Positions 17,258 through 26,247 of a stretch of 64,000 bases of DNA are shown piece after piece. Below the pieces are notes generated by a model. The model saw nothing but the letters and a program-made list of their open reading frames with translations. It made no database searches and was not told the DNA's origin. Numbering within the stretch: the first letter of the stretch is position 1; every line of letters begins with the position of its first letter. Source of the DNA: Mesorhizobium sp. CA14. Lineage in GTDB: Bacteria > Pseudomonadota > Alphaproteobacteria > Rhizobiales > Rhizobiaceae. The DNA is taken from assembly GCF_020165195.1 (NCBI RefSeq), contig NZ_JAIUHR010000013.1, positions 62,001 to 126,000 on the forward strand, in the 5' to 3' direction. The translations under genes and the position numbers were made by a program.

Positions 17258-18902
17258 AGAGCGCCTCCTTGAACGGCGCGGGACCGACACGGCGGTAGGC
17301 GTCGATAAAACGTTCGTCGGGATTGAGCCGAAGGCCGAGATAGGTGTCGACGATCTGCTCGATGGCATCGGTGATCTCTTCCGAGGAGAAGCCGCGGCCG
17401 ATGATCTCGCCGACGGACGTGTTTTCGTCGGCCGAACCGCCAAGCGTCACCTGGTAGAGCTCGGTGCCTTTCTTCTCGACGCCGAGAATGCCGATATGGC
17501 CGACATGGTGGTGGCCGCAGGCATTGATGCAGCCGGAGATCTTCAGCTTCAGCTCGCCTATCTCGCGCTGCCGCTCCAGCGAAGCGAAGCGGCGCGAGAT
17601 TTCCTGCGCCACCGGAATGGAGCGCGCCGTCGCCAACGCGCAATAATCGAGGCCCGGGCAGGAGATGATGTCGCTGATCAGGTTGGAATTGGCTGTCGCC
17701 AGGCCGATCTCGACCAACGCGTCATAGACCGCCTTGAGATCGGCGCGCGCCACATGCGGCAGGATCAGGTTCTGCTCGTGGCTGACGCGCAGCTCGTCGA
17801 AGGCGTATTTCTCGGCGATGTCGGCCACCGCTTCCATCTGGCTGTCGGTGGCATCGCCGGGCACCTCGCCGATGCCCTTGAGCGAGATGGTCACCGCTGC
17901 ATAGTCGGGATGGCGATGGGTCACGACATTCTGGTCGAGCCATTCCGAAAAGCTCTTGGAATCGAGCCTGGCCCGTTTCACCGCATCATCGCCTTCCGGA
18001 CGGGAAACCAGCGCCGGCGGAGCGAAATAGGCGTTGATGGCCTGGATGTCGGCCTCGGGCAGCTTGAGCTCGGCATCCTTCAGCGCCTGCCACTCAGCTT
18101 CGACCTGGCGGGTGATCTCCTCCACGCCGGTCTCGTGCACCAGGATCTTGATGCGCGCCTTGAACTTGTTGTCGCGGCGGCCATAGAGATTGTAAACGCG
18201 CAGGATAGCCGTGCAGTAGGACAGCAACTCCGCCTCCGGCAGGAAGTCGCGGATTTTCCTCGCCACCATCGGGGTGCGGCCCTGGCCGCCGCCGACATAG
18301 ACGGCGAACCCAAGCTCGCCGGCGGCGTTCTTCTTCAGATGCAGGCCGATGTCGTGCGTCTGGATGGCGGCGCGGTCGCGCTCGGCGCCGGTCACGGCGA
18401 TCTTGAATTTGCGCGGCAGATACGAGAACTCCGGATGCACGGAGGACCATTGGCGCAGGATTTCGGCATAGGGCCGCGGATCGGCGACCTCGTCGGCTGC
18501 GGCGCCGGCGAAATGGTCGGCGGTGACGTTGCGGATGCAGTTGCCGCTGGTCTGGATCGCATGCATCTCAACGCTCGCCAGATCGGCCAGGATCGCCGGA
18601 ATATCCGATAGCGCCGGCCAGTTGAACTGGATGTTCTGGCGCGTGGTGAAATGGCCGTAGCCCTTGTCGTATTTGCGGGCGATATGGGCCAGCATGCGCA
18701 ATTGCCGGCTGTTCAACGTGCCGTATGGCACCGCGATGCGCAGCATATAGGCATGCAGCTGGAGATAGACGCCATTCATCAGCCGGAGCGGCCGGAACTG
18801 GTCCTCGGTGATTTCGCCGGCAAGCCGGCGCTGCACCTGGTCGCTGAACTCGGCGACACGGGCGTGTACGAAATCCTGGTCGAACTCGTCGTAACGGTAC
18901 AT
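17232..18902 (-). CDS. cysI: Sulfite reductase hemoprotein subunit (siroheme, [4Fe-4S])
   Basis: A 556-residue protein in the nitrite/sulfite reductase family: two ferredoxin-like half domains and two siroheme/cluster domains. The cluster ligands are C-x5-C in CPGLDYCALA and C-x3-C in SGCINACGHHHVGHIG. It reduces sulfite to sulfide. Nitrite reductase is possible from the family alone, but cysG and cysH next to it point to sulfite. The ATG at 18902 (MYRYDEFDQDF) follows GGAAAGACGAAGC. Confidence 0.92.
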   Translation of the reverse strand: MYRYDEFDQDFVHARVAEFSDQVQRRLAGEITEDQFRPLRLMNGVYLQLHAYMLRIAVPYGTLNSRQLRMLAHIARKYDKGYGHFTTRQNIQFNWPALSDIPAILADLASVEMHAIQTSGNCIRNVTADHFAGAAADEVADPRPYAEILRQWSSVHPEFSYLPRKFKIAVTGAERDRAAIQTHDIGLHLKKNAAGELGFAVYVGGGQGRTPMVARKIRDFLPEAELLSYCTAILRVYNLYGRRDNKFKARIKILVHETGVEEITRQVEAEWQALKDAELKLPEADIQAINAYFAPPALVSRPEGDDAVKRARLDSKSFSEWLDQNVVTHRHPDYAAVTISLKGIGEVPGDATDSQMEAVADIAEKYAFDELRVSHEQNLILPHVARADLKAVYDALVEIGLATANSNLISDIISCPGLDYCALATARSIPVAQEISRRFASLERQREIGELKLKISGCINACGHHHVGHIGILGVEKKGTELYQVTLGGSADENTSVGEIIGRGFSSEEITDAIEQIVDTYLGLRLNPDERFIDAYRRVGPAPFKEALYAGETKAA

Positions 18903-18945
18903 GCTTCGTCTTTCCGGGCGCGTCCGCCCGTTGCTTTCCTTGGGT

Positions 18946-19251
18946 TTAAGCCGCCCGTGCCGGTTGCGGGCTCGCCTGCTTGCCGAGATCGGTGCGGATG
19001 GTGGGGCCCGCGGCGCGTATCTTTTCGCGCAGCCGCACCGGTTCGACCAATCCGTCGACGATCGCAACGTCGATGATGTTGACGTCGACCACCTCATTGT
19101 TGGCGGCGGCCGCGGCGCCGATCGCTTCCAGCCGGTCCTCCGCCGTCTTGTCATACGCGATATCGGCATGGCCGACCGTTTCCGCCCAGCCGCCGGCGGC
19201 GTACCAGACGGCGATGCCGTCGGAGAGCCTGTTCGCGGTGAGAACCTTCAT
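18946..19251 (-). CDS. DUF2849 protein of the sulfate assimilation operon
   Basis: A 101-residue protein, MKVLTANRLSDGIAVWY, with an acidic middle and VDVNIIDVAIVDGLVEPVRLREKIRAAGPTIR; this is the DUF2849 family. In alphaproteobacteria it regularly sits between cysG and cysI. No biochemical function is known. The ATG overlaps the TGA of cysG by four bases (ATGA), so translation is coupled. Confidence 0.9.
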   Translation of the reverse strand: MKVLTANRLSDGIAVWYAAGGWAETVGHADIAYDKTAEDRLEAIGAAAAANNEVVDVNIIDVAIVDGLVEPVRLREKIRAAGPTIRTDLGKQASPQPARAA

Positions 19252-20696
19252 TGCTCAACTCCTTCGGCCACGGCTGAAGCCGCACCCTCATGCCTATGTG
19301 CCGCGAGCGGCTCGGATTGTTCGAAATTGGCGCCGGCGACGGCGTCGCCGATGATCGTCATCACCGGTCCGGTGAGATCGGCGCGCGCCTCCAGCGAGGG
19401 CAGGTCGGCAAGCGTGCCGTGGAAACGGCGGCGGCCGGCGAGGCTGGCGTTCTCGACGACGGCGACCGCGGTGTCCGGCGACAGCCCCGCCTCGATCAGC
19501 CGGCCCGCGACTTCCGCCGCGACCGAACGGCCCATATAGACGGCGACCGTCGCGCCGGAGATGGCAAGCTTTGCCCAGTCGGGCAGCGAGTTGCCCTTGA
19601 GGTCGTGGCCTGTGGTGAACACCATCGAGGACGAAACGCCGCGCAGCGTCAGCGGCAGTTCGAAATCGGCGGCGGCGGCGAAGGCGGCGGTGACGCCCGG
19701 AACCACCTCATAGGCGATCCCGGCCTCGCGCAGCGCCGCCATTTCCTCGCCGGCGCGTCCGAACACCAGCGGATCGCCGGATTTCAACCGCACCACGCGC
19801 TTGCCGGCGCGGCCCAGTTCGATGAGCAGCGCGTTGATCTCTTCCTGGCTCTTGGAATGACAGCCCTTGCGTTTTCCCACCGGCAGGCGCTCGGCGTCGC
19901 GGCGGCCCATGGCGACGATCGCCTCCGGCACCAGCGCGTCGTAGACGATGGCATCGGCCTCCATCAGCAGGCGATGTGCGCGCAAAGTCAAAAGGTCCTC
20001 CGCGCCCGGACCGGCACCGACCAGCGCGATATGTCCCTCGACCGGAGCATCCTGGGCCAAGAGGTCGAGCGCCGCGCCATGCGCCTCGGCGAGGTCGCCT
20101 GCTTCGATGGCCTTGGCCGGCGCGCCAGCGAAGAAATCGCTCCAGAAGCGGCGGCGGCGATTGCCCTTCGGCAGGCTCTCGGCGGCGGCGCGGAACGTCG
20201 CGGCAAGTGCCGCCAGCCGGCCGAGCGATGGCGACAGCATGCGGTCGATGCGCCCGCGCAGCATTTGCGCCAGAACCGGTCCGGCGCCCTCGGTGCCGAT
20301 GGCAATCGCCACCGGCGCGCGGTTGACCAAGGCCGGGGTAAAGAAATCGCAGAGCTCAGGCCGGTCGACGGCGTTGACCGGGATGCCCAGCCGGCGCGCG
20401 TCCTCGGCTACGCGGCGATCGAGTGCCTCGTCGCTGCTCGCAGCGAACACCAGGGCGGCGCCTTGGAGTTGCGCGACTTCATAGGCTGCGTTGATGTGGA
20501 CGGCGCCGGTCGATGCGATGAAATCCAGCAGCCCGCCGCTGGCATTGTCGGCGACGATGCGCAGCACCGCGCTCGATTGCGCAAGCAGCCTGGCCTTGGC
20601 AAGCGCTTCCTCGCCATTGCCTACGATGGCTACGGCTTCGCCGTCGACCCGCATGAAGACGGGAAAGGCATTGAGCTTGGTATTGGCTTGCGACAT
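19248..20696 (-). CDS. cysG: Siroheme synthase CysG (multifunctional)
   Basis: A 482-residue protein. The N-terminal half (about 1-210) is the precorrin-2 dehydrogenase/ferrochelatase part with VAIVGNGEEALAKARLLA; the C-terminal half (about 220-465) is the uroporphyrinogen-III methyltransferase with VGAGPGAEDLLTLRA, GKRKGCHSKSQEEIN and LKSGDPLVFGRAGEE. It makes siroheme for CysI next door. The ATG at 20696 was chosen; a TTG four codons up is in frame. It leads the minus-strand operon that includes DUF2849, cysI, cysH and DUF934. Confidence 0.93.
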   Translation of the reverse strand: MSQANTKLNAFPVFMRVDGEAVAIVGNGEEALAKARLLAQSSAVLRIVADNASGGLLDFIASTGAVHINAAYEVAQLQGAALVFAASSDEALDRRVAEDARRLGIPVNAVDRPELCDFFTPALVNRAPVAIAIGTEGAGPVLAQMLRGRIDRMLSPSLGRLAALAATFRAAAESLPKGNRRRRFWSDFFAGAPAKAIEAGDLAEAHGAALDLLAQDAPVEGHIALVGAGPGAEDLLTLRAHRLLMEADAIVYDALVPEAIVAMGRRDAERLPVGKRKGCHSKSQEEINALLIELGRAGKRVVRLKSGDPLVFGRAGEEMAALREAGIAYEVVPGVTAAFAAAADFELPLTLRGVSSSMVFTTGHDLKGNSLPDWAKLAISGATVAVYMGRSVAAEVAGRLIEAGLSPDTAVAVVENASLAGRRRFHGTLADLPSLEARADLTGPVMTIIGDAVAGANFEQSEPLAAHRHEGAASAVAEGVEQ

Positions 20697-20931
20697 GGCA
20701 ACGAGCAATATTGGAACAGTTTGGCAGTTTTACGCGGGCTGGCCAAAAACCAGAAGGCAACCACTCGCGCACTGCCGAACGGCAGGCAATCGCTTTTTCG
20801 CAGCCGCGAAGGGCAAGAGAAAAAAATTCTACTTTGAGAATGAGACGGCCTGAGCGGCATGCGAAACCGCTTTGATCCGTCGCAATTTTTAGCGCCTTGC
20901 CCGGAAAGTGGCAAAACCGTTTTTTCTAAAT

Positions 20932-20948
20932 TCTACTAACTTAGTAGA
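20932..20948. promoter_or_regulatory. Perfect palindrome between cysG and the host attachment gene
   Basis: TCTACTAA-C-TTAGTAGA is a perfect 8-1-8 inverted repeat in an AT-rich patch, about 235 bases upstream of cysG and 166 before the rightward host-attachment gene. It has the look of a dimeric regulator site. The operon it controls is not certain; the cysG operon is the more likely. The regulator may be an Rrf2- or similar type, which is only a guess. Confidence 0.6.
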
Positions 20949-21113
20949 TTAAAGCCGATCTTGCCGGTCGGCGCCCCGGCTTCGCCTGAAGGGAGCAGTC
21001 GAGGGCGCCATCCCGGATCGGAACCATCATGCTGCGCGGCTCGTTTGCCTAGCGATCATCCTGTCGATCCCGAGCTCCATCGATCGACGACAATGCAAGC
21101 AAGGAGGAACGCC

Positions 21114-21554
21114 ATGAGCGTCAAGCTGAAACACGGAGTGTGGGTCGTCGTGGCTGATGGCGAAAAGGCGCTCTTCCTGCGCAACCAGGGCGACAACAAG
21201 TTCCCGAACCTGGAGGTGGTGCATGAGATGGAGCAGGAGAACCCCGCGACGCGCGAGCAAGGCAGCGACAAGCCGGGTCGCCAGAGCAACGAGGGTCCCC
21301 GCAGCGCCGTCGAAGAAACCGACTGGCACCGTCTCGGCAAGGAACGCTTCGCCGTCGAGATCGCCGACCGGCTCTACAAGCTTGCGCATCGCGGCGCGTT
21401 CGACGCGGTCGTGCTGATCGCGCCGCCGCAGGTGCTTGGCGAGATGCGCCAGAAACTGCACAAGGAGGTGGGCGAGAAGGTGCAAGCGGAAATCCCCAAG
21501 ACGCTCACCAACCACACGATTTCCGACATCGAAAACCTGTTGCAAGCGGCATAA
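21114..21554 (+). CDS. Host attachment family protein (baeRF-like)
   Basis: A 146-residue protein of the family named 'protein required for attachment to host cells'. It begins MSVKLKHGVWVVVADGEKAL and contains FAVEIADRLYKLAHRGAFDAVVLIAPPQVLGEMR and ends with ISDIENLL. The family has an eRF1/baeRF-like fold; attachment was its naming phenotype in Agrobacterium, and the biochemical role is unclear. A very good AAGGAGG precedes ATG 21114. A terminator follows directly. Confidence 0.85.
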   Translation: MSVKLKHGVWVVVADGEKALFLRNQGDNKFPNLEVVHEMEQENPATREQGSDKPGRQSNEGPRSAVEETDWHRLGKERFAVEIADRLYKLAHRGAFDAVVLIAPPQVLGEMRQKLHKEVGEKVQAEIPKTLTNHTISDIENLLQAA

Positions 21555-21571
21555 GGCGGCGAAAAGAAAGC

Positions 21572-21611
21572 GGCTTCGCGGCTGGATCGCGTCCCGAAGC
21601 CGTCTCTTTGT
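21572..21611 (+). terminator. Terminator after the host attachment gene
   Basis: CGGCTTCG (21572-21579) pairs with CGAAGCCG (21596-21603), followed by TCTCTTTG. It lies 18 bases past the stop codon. Confidence 0.6.
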
Positions 21612-21771
21612 GGCGCGGCGCCGATTTTCCGGTGCGCGCCCGCCTTCGGCGTCGAATTCTGCGCGGCGGCGGTTGCATCATCGCCGCTCCGTCCACCATA
21701 TTGCCCAAGGCGACGGCCTCGGCGGGCGCCCATCCGACATTCGTGAATTTTCGAAAGGCGCTCCATAGACA

Positions 21772-23571
21772 ATGCCGCATGACACGCCCCTTATCGCCAC
21801 CATCGTCGCCGGTCTGGGGCTTGCATTCGTCTTCGGGGCGTTAGCCAACCGTTTCCGCATCCCGCCGCTCGTCGGCTATCTTGTCGCCGGCGTCCTTGTC
21901 GGTCCGAACACGCCCGGTTTCGTCGCCGACGCCAGCCTCGCCAATGAGCTCGCGGAAATCGGCGTCATCCTTTTGATGTTCGGTGTTGGCCTGCATTTTT
22001 CGCTGAAGGACCTTCTGTCCGTCCGCGCCATCGCGGTGCCGGGCGCCATTGTGCAGATCGGCTTTGCGACCTTGCTCGGCGTAGGCCTTGCCTGGCTGCT
22101 CGGCTGGTCGCTGGGCGCCGGCCTGGTCTTTGGCCTGGCGCTTTCGGTCGCCTCGACCGTGGTGCTTTTGCGCGCCATGCAGGAGCGGCGGCTGATCGAG
22201 ACCGAGCGTGGCCGCATCGCCGTCGGCTGGCTGATCGTCGAGGATCTGGCCATGGTGCTGGCGCTGGTGCTGCTGCCGGCGCTCGCCGGCGTGCTTGGCG
22301 GTCAGCCGCAGGTCAATGACCATGCGAGCCTGCTTTCGCTGCCCGCCAGCTACGGCATATGGGGTATCGTCGGCGTCACGCTTGCCAAGGTCGCCGCCTT
22401 CGTCGTCGTCATGCTGGTGGTCGGCCGCAGGGTCATTCCGTGGATCCTGCATTACGTCGCTCACACCGGCTCCCGAGAATTGTTCCGGCTCTCGGTCTTG
22501 GCCATTGCGCTCGGCGTCGCCTTCGGCGCGGCGAAGCTGTTCGGCGTCTCGCTGGCGCTCGGCGCCTTCTTCGCCGGCATGATCATGAGCGAATCCGAGC
22601 TCAGCCACCGCGCGGCGGAAGAATCGCTGCCGCTGCGCGACGCCTTCTCGGTGCTGTTCTTCGTCTCGGTCGGCATGCTGTTCGACCCATTCAGCCTGAT
22701 CAGCAACGGCCTGCCGATCCTCGCCACTCTGGCCATCATCGTCATCGGCAAGTCGATCGCGGCTTTCGTCATCGTGGTCGCCTTCCGCTATCCGATCGCG
22801 ACCGCGCTGATGATTTCGGCGAGCCTTGCCCAGATCGGCGAATTTTCCTTCATCCTGGCCGAGCTTGGCGTTGGCCTGAAGCTGTTGCCCGAGCAAGGCC
22901 GCGACCTGATCCTGGCTGGCGCGATCCTCTCGATCCTGCTCAATCCGCTGATGTTCCTGGTTGTCGACTGGATGAAGCCGTGGCTGGAAAAGCGCGCCGG
23001 CAAGGCCACGCCGGTCGAAGAGCAAAGGCCGATCGGCCCGGCAACCGAGCCCGGCCAGGTCGCGTCGGTGTCGGCGGCTCCTGGCAAGGAAGATGGCCCG
23101 CCGCCCAAAACCGCGCTTGCCGGCCATTCCATCCTGATCGGCTACGGCCGCGTCGGCAGCCTGGTGGGCGCGGCGTTGAAAAAAGCCGCCCTGCCCTTCC
23201 TGGTCATCGAGGATGCCGACAAGACGCTGGCCAAGCTGCGCGACGACGGCGTCGAGACCGTCGCCGGCAATGCCGCCAATGCGGATGTCTTCGCAGCCGC
23301 CAATCCGGAAGGCGCCAAGCGGCTGATACTCGCTATCCCCAACGCCTTCGAGGCGGGGCAGGTCGTGCTCAGGGCCCGCGCGGCCAATCCGGCGATCGAT
23401 GTCATCGCCCGCGCCCATTCCGACGCCGAGGTCGAGCACCTCAAAGGGCTCGGCGCTAGTACCGTGATCATGGGCGAGCGCGAAATCGCCCGCGCCATCG
23501 TCGAGGTGGTGACCGGCACGGCCACGGATCCGGCCGGGCCTGCCATGGAGATCAACCCGCAGCCCGCTTGA
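21772..23571 (+). CDS. Monovalent cation:proton antiporter-2 (CPA2) family protein, YbaL/KefB type
   Basis: A 599-residue protein: 12-13 membrane segments of a Na+/H+ exchanger domain (about 5-395) followed by a linker (about 400-445) and a cytoplasmic TrkA-N nucleotide-binding domain with ILIGYGRVGSLVGAAL. The LLMFGVGLHFSLKDL and SLAQIGEFSFILAELG blocks are typical of KefB/YbaL. It would exchange K+ or Na+ for H+. No KefF-type partner gene is adjacent. The ATG at 21772 lacks a strong ribosome site. Confidence 0.9.
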   Translation: MPHDTPLIATIVAGLGLAFVFGALANRFRIPPLVGYLVAGVLVGPNTPGFVADASLANELAEIGVILLMFGVGLHFSLKDLLSVRAIAVPGAIVQIGFATLLGVGLAWLLGWSLGAGLVFGLALSVASTVVLLRAMQERRLIETERGRIAVGWLIVEDLAMVLALVLLPALAGVLGGQPQVNDHASLLSLPASYGIWGIVGVTLAKVAAFVVVMLVVGRRVIPWILHYVAHTGSRELFRLSVLAIALGVAFGAAKLFGVSLALGAFFAGMIMSESELSHRAAEESLPLRDAFSVLFFVSVGMLFDPFSLISNGLPILATLAIIVIGKSIAAFVIVVAFRYPIATALMISASLAQIGEFSFILAELGVGLKLLPEQGRDLILAGAILSILLNPLMFLVVDWMKPWLEKRAGKATPVEEQRPIGPATEPGQVASVSAAPGKEDGPPPKTALAGHSILIGYGRVGSLVGAALKKAALPFLVIEDADKTLAKLRDDGVETVAGNAANADVFAAANPEGAKRLILAIPNAFEAGQVVLRARAANPAIDVIARAHSDAEVEHLKGLGASTVIMGEREIARAIVEVVTGTATDPAGPAMEINPQPA

Positions 23572-23577
23572 TGGATG

Positions 23578-24384
23578 TCAGGCCAGGAACGCGGAACCGC
23601 CATTCTGCGCGATATCGCTGAGATATCTCGCCGGCGGCTTGCCCAGCGCTTTCTTGAACATGGTGATGAAGGCGGTCACGGATTCATAGCCGAGATCGCC
23701 CGACACCTGCTGCACGCTGGCGCCGGAAGACAGTTCCCTGAGTGCTACGATCAGATGCAGCTGCTGGCGCCAGCGCCCGAAACTTAAGCCGGTCTCCTTG
23801 ACGACGAGGCGCGCCAGACTGCTCTCGCTGAGCGCCAGGCGGTCCGCCCACTCCGCCAGCGTGCTGCGATCGGCGGGGTTATCGGCCAGCGCTTCGGCGA
23901 TTCGCCGCAACCGCGGCTCGGCCGAGATCGGCAAATGCAATTGCTGCACAGGCATACGCGGCAGTTCCGCAAGCAGCACGCTTCCCAGGAAGTTGCCGCG
24001 CGCATCGTCCGGCGCGCAGTCCGACAGTTCGATGATCAGCTCGCGCAGCAGCGGCGAGATCGAAAGCGTGCAGCACCGATCCGGCAGGTCGGCGGCGTCC
24101 GGCTCGATATAGACGAAGAAAATCCGCGCATTGGCCGTTGCGACGTTGCTGTGTTCCATGCGGCTCGGCACCCACACGCCGCAATGCGGCGGCACCATCC
24201 AAAGTCCGCTCGGAACGCGGCAGGTGACGCCGCCGCCGAGCGCAAAGACGAGCTGCCCCTTGCGATGCCAATGCTCGCGCACCTCGGCTCTGGTCTCGGT
24301 GACATCGACGCCAACGGCGATCGCCGACGCAGCCACATCATCGACGTTGAAATCCAGCCAGGGCCAACGGAGTGGCTGTCTCAT
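23578..24384 (-). CDS. AraC family transcriptional regulator with cupin-like N-terminus
   Basis: A 268-residue protein: an N-terminal cupin-like sensor (HWHRKGQLVFALGGGVTCRVPSG, then WVPSRMEHSN) and a C-terminal AraC DNA-binding region with two helix-turn-helices (about 165-260: LAEWADRLALSESSLARLVVKETG and VQQVSGDLGYESVTAFITMFKKALG). It diverges from the adjacent oxidoreductase gene, a common activator-target pair. Confidence 0.9.
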   Translation of the reverse strand: MRQPLRWPWLDFNVDDVAASAIAVGVDVTETRAEVREHWHRKGQLVFALGGGVTCRVPSGLWMVPPHCGVWVPSRMEHSNVATANARIFFVYIEPDAADLPDRCCTLSISPLLRELIIELSDCAPDDARGNFLGSVLLAELPRMPVQQLHLPISAEPRLRRIAEALADNPADRSTLAEWADRLALSESSLARLVVKETGLSFGRWRQQLHLIVALRELSSGASVQQVSGDLGYESVTAFITMFKKALGKPPARYLSDIAQNGGSAFLA

Positions 24385-24507
24385 ATCTGATGTCTTTTAG
24401 CGATTGTCTGGCATTATCTCTAAATTCTTCGAGGTCGAAAGTCGATAGGCTCCAGCCGTTCCGCAATCGATCGCGACTCCCAAAGCCAATTTCAAAAGGA
24501 GAGGCCT

Positions 24508-25425
24508 GTGCTCGCTCTCGCCATTTCTTTCGACAGCCCCAACCGGTTGAAGTTCACCAGAGTCGAGGAGCCAAACTGCAATGGAAATGAAGCATTGGTG
24601 GCAGTTCATGCAATCTCGTTGAATCGTGGCGAACTGCGCCTGCTCGCCATACGTCCCGACGGCTGGATCCCTGGTCAGGACATCGTCGGCATTGTCGAGC
24701 GCGCGGCGGCAGATGGTTCAGGCCCGGCCGCAGGCACGCGCGTTGCTGCCTTGGTCGACCAGGCCGGCTGGGCCGAGCGCGTCGCTGTTCCGACCGATCG
24801 TCTCGCCGTCGTGCCGGACGCGGTCAGCTTCGCGTCCGCGGCCACGCTTCCGGTGGCCGGCACGACGGCGCTCAGGACCTTGCGCCATGGCGGCGACCTC
24901 GCCGGGCAGCGGGTCCTGATCACCGGCGCAAGCGGCGCGGTCGGCCGCCTCCAGATCCAGATCGCCCGCGAGCAAGGCGCTTCGGTGACAGCGGTCGCTT
25001 CGGCCCGGCACCACGATGATCTTCGCGACCTGGGCGCCGAGCAGGTCGTCGAGTCGATCGAACTCACCGAGGGAGCGTTTTCATTGATCACCGAGTCGGT
25101 CGGCGGGAAAAGCCTCGCCGACGCGATCGAACGCATCGCGCCCTGCGGGACCATCGTCATGTTCGGCTCGAGCAGCGGCGAGCTCACGCCGATCGGCTTC
25201 CGTCAGTTCGTTCCAGGCCACGAAGGCGCGCGGCTTCAGACCTTCGCCTATTACACGTCCGGTTCAGCCATCGGCGCCGACATCGCCGCGCTGCTCGATC
25301 TTGTCGCGGCCGGCAGGCTCGAAGCGCGCGTGGCCATGACCGTGCCGTGGACGGACATCGGCCAGGCCCTGGACGCCCTGCGGCAACGCAGCTTCAGCGG
25401 CAAGGCCGTTGTCACCATGACTTGA
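24508..25425 (+). CDS. Zinc-independent quinone oxidoreductase-like (MDR) protein
   Basis: A 305-residue medium-chain dehydrogenase without the zinc-binding Cys residues. The GroES-like half includes SLNRGELRLL and GWIPGQDIVGIVE; the NADPH site is ITGASGAVGRLQIQIA. The substrate is unknown; it resembles quinone oxidoreductases. A GTG start at 24508 is preceded by AAAAGGAGAGG. It is divergent from the AraC regulator, its probable controller. Confidence 0.85.
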   Translation: MLALAISFDSPNRLKFTRVEEPNCNGNEALVAVHAISLNRGELRLLAIRPDGWIPGQDIVGIVERAAADGSGPAAGTRVAALVDQAGWAERVAVPTDRLAVVPDAVSFASAATLPVAGTTALRTLRHGGDLAGQRVLITGASGAVGRLQIQIAREQGASVTAVASARHHDDLRDLGAEQVVESIELTEGAFSLITESVGGKSLADAIERIAPCGTIVMFGSSSGELTPIGFRQFVPGHEGARLQTFAYYTSGSAIGADIAALLDLVAAGRLEARVAMTVPWTDIGQALDALRQRSFSGKAVVTMT

Positions 25426-25435
25426 CGTCAGCCAA

Positions 25436-26185
25436 TCACACGTGCTGGCCGCCATTGATGTGGATTTCCGAGCCGGTCACGTAGGACGCCTGGCCGGAGC
25501 ACAGGAAGAAGATGATGTCGGCGACTTCCGAGGTGGCGCCGAGGCGCCTGAGCGGGATCGTCTCGACTATTCTGTCGGTGCCGGGCGACAGAATCGCCGT
25601 ATCGATCTCGCCCGGCGCGATGGCGTTGACGCGGATGCCGTGCGGGCCGAAGTCATGCGCCATCTCGCGTGTCAGCGAGCCGAGCGCCGCCTTGGATGTG
25701 GCATAGGCCGTGCCGGCGAACGGATGCACCCTGGTGCCGGCGATCGAGGTGACGTTGACGATCGAGCCCTTGGCGGCGGCGAGCTCCTTGAACAGACCTC
25801 TCGCCAGCATTATCGGCGCGAAGAAATTGACCTGGAACACGTCGCGCCACACATGCATCGGCGTGTCGATCGAGTTCATCCGGCTGCCGTCCTTCAGCTT
25901 CGGCGAGATGCCGGCATTGTTGACCAGCGCGTGCAGCTGTCCGCCATGCGCCTCCAGCCGGTGACGGATTTCCGAAACGGCGATGCCGACATCCTCCTGG
26001 TCGGCGAGATCGACCTTGATGTGATCCTCGGGGCCGGCCGGCCATGGACAGTCTTCGGCAAAGGCCTGGCGCGAGCAGGTGATGACCCGCCAGCCCTCGC
26101 GCGAAAAGCGCTTCACCGTCGCATGGCCGATGCCCCGGCTGGCGCCGGTGAGCACGATGGTTTTTCTGCTGTCGGTCTCGGCCAT
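25436..26185 (-). CDS. Short-chain dehydrogenase/reductase
   Basis: A 249-residue classical SDR: TGASRGIG cofactor motif (about 14-21), NNAG (about 89-92), the Ser of VTSIAGT, the catalytic YATSK (about 160-164) and C-terminal HINGGQHV. The enzyme would oxidise an alcohol or reduce a ketone with NAD(P)H, substrate unknown. It converges on the quinone oxidoreductase gene. Start ATG 26185 follows GGAGACAAAACC. Confidence 0.9.
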   Translation of the reverse strand: MAETDSRKTIVLTGASRGIGHATVKRFSREGWRVITCSRQAFAEDCPWPAGPEDHIKVDLADQEDVGIAVSEIRHRLEAHGGQLHALVNNAGISPKLKDGSRMNSIDTPMHVWRDVFQVNFFAPIMLARGLFKELAAAKGSIVNVTSIAGTRVHPFAGTAYATSKAALGSLTREMAHDFGPHGIRVNAIAPGEIDTAILSPGTDRIVETIPLRRLGATSEVADIIFFLCSGQASYVTGSEIHINGGQHV

Positions 26186-26247
26186 GGTTTTGTCTCCGGC
26201 CGGACATGTAGCCGAAGGCGCCAGCCATTGCGAGGGGCGAGTTGTTT

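Noticed and set aside
16493-17443. A 316-residue CysH
   Set aside because: The first 62 residues are Ser/Arg-rich and overlap cysI; ATG 17257 has AAGGAGG and gives normal length.
20961-21113. N-terminal extension of the host attachment protein
   Set aside because: The frame is open upstream, but the strong AAGGAGG sits just before ATG 21114 and the family begins there.
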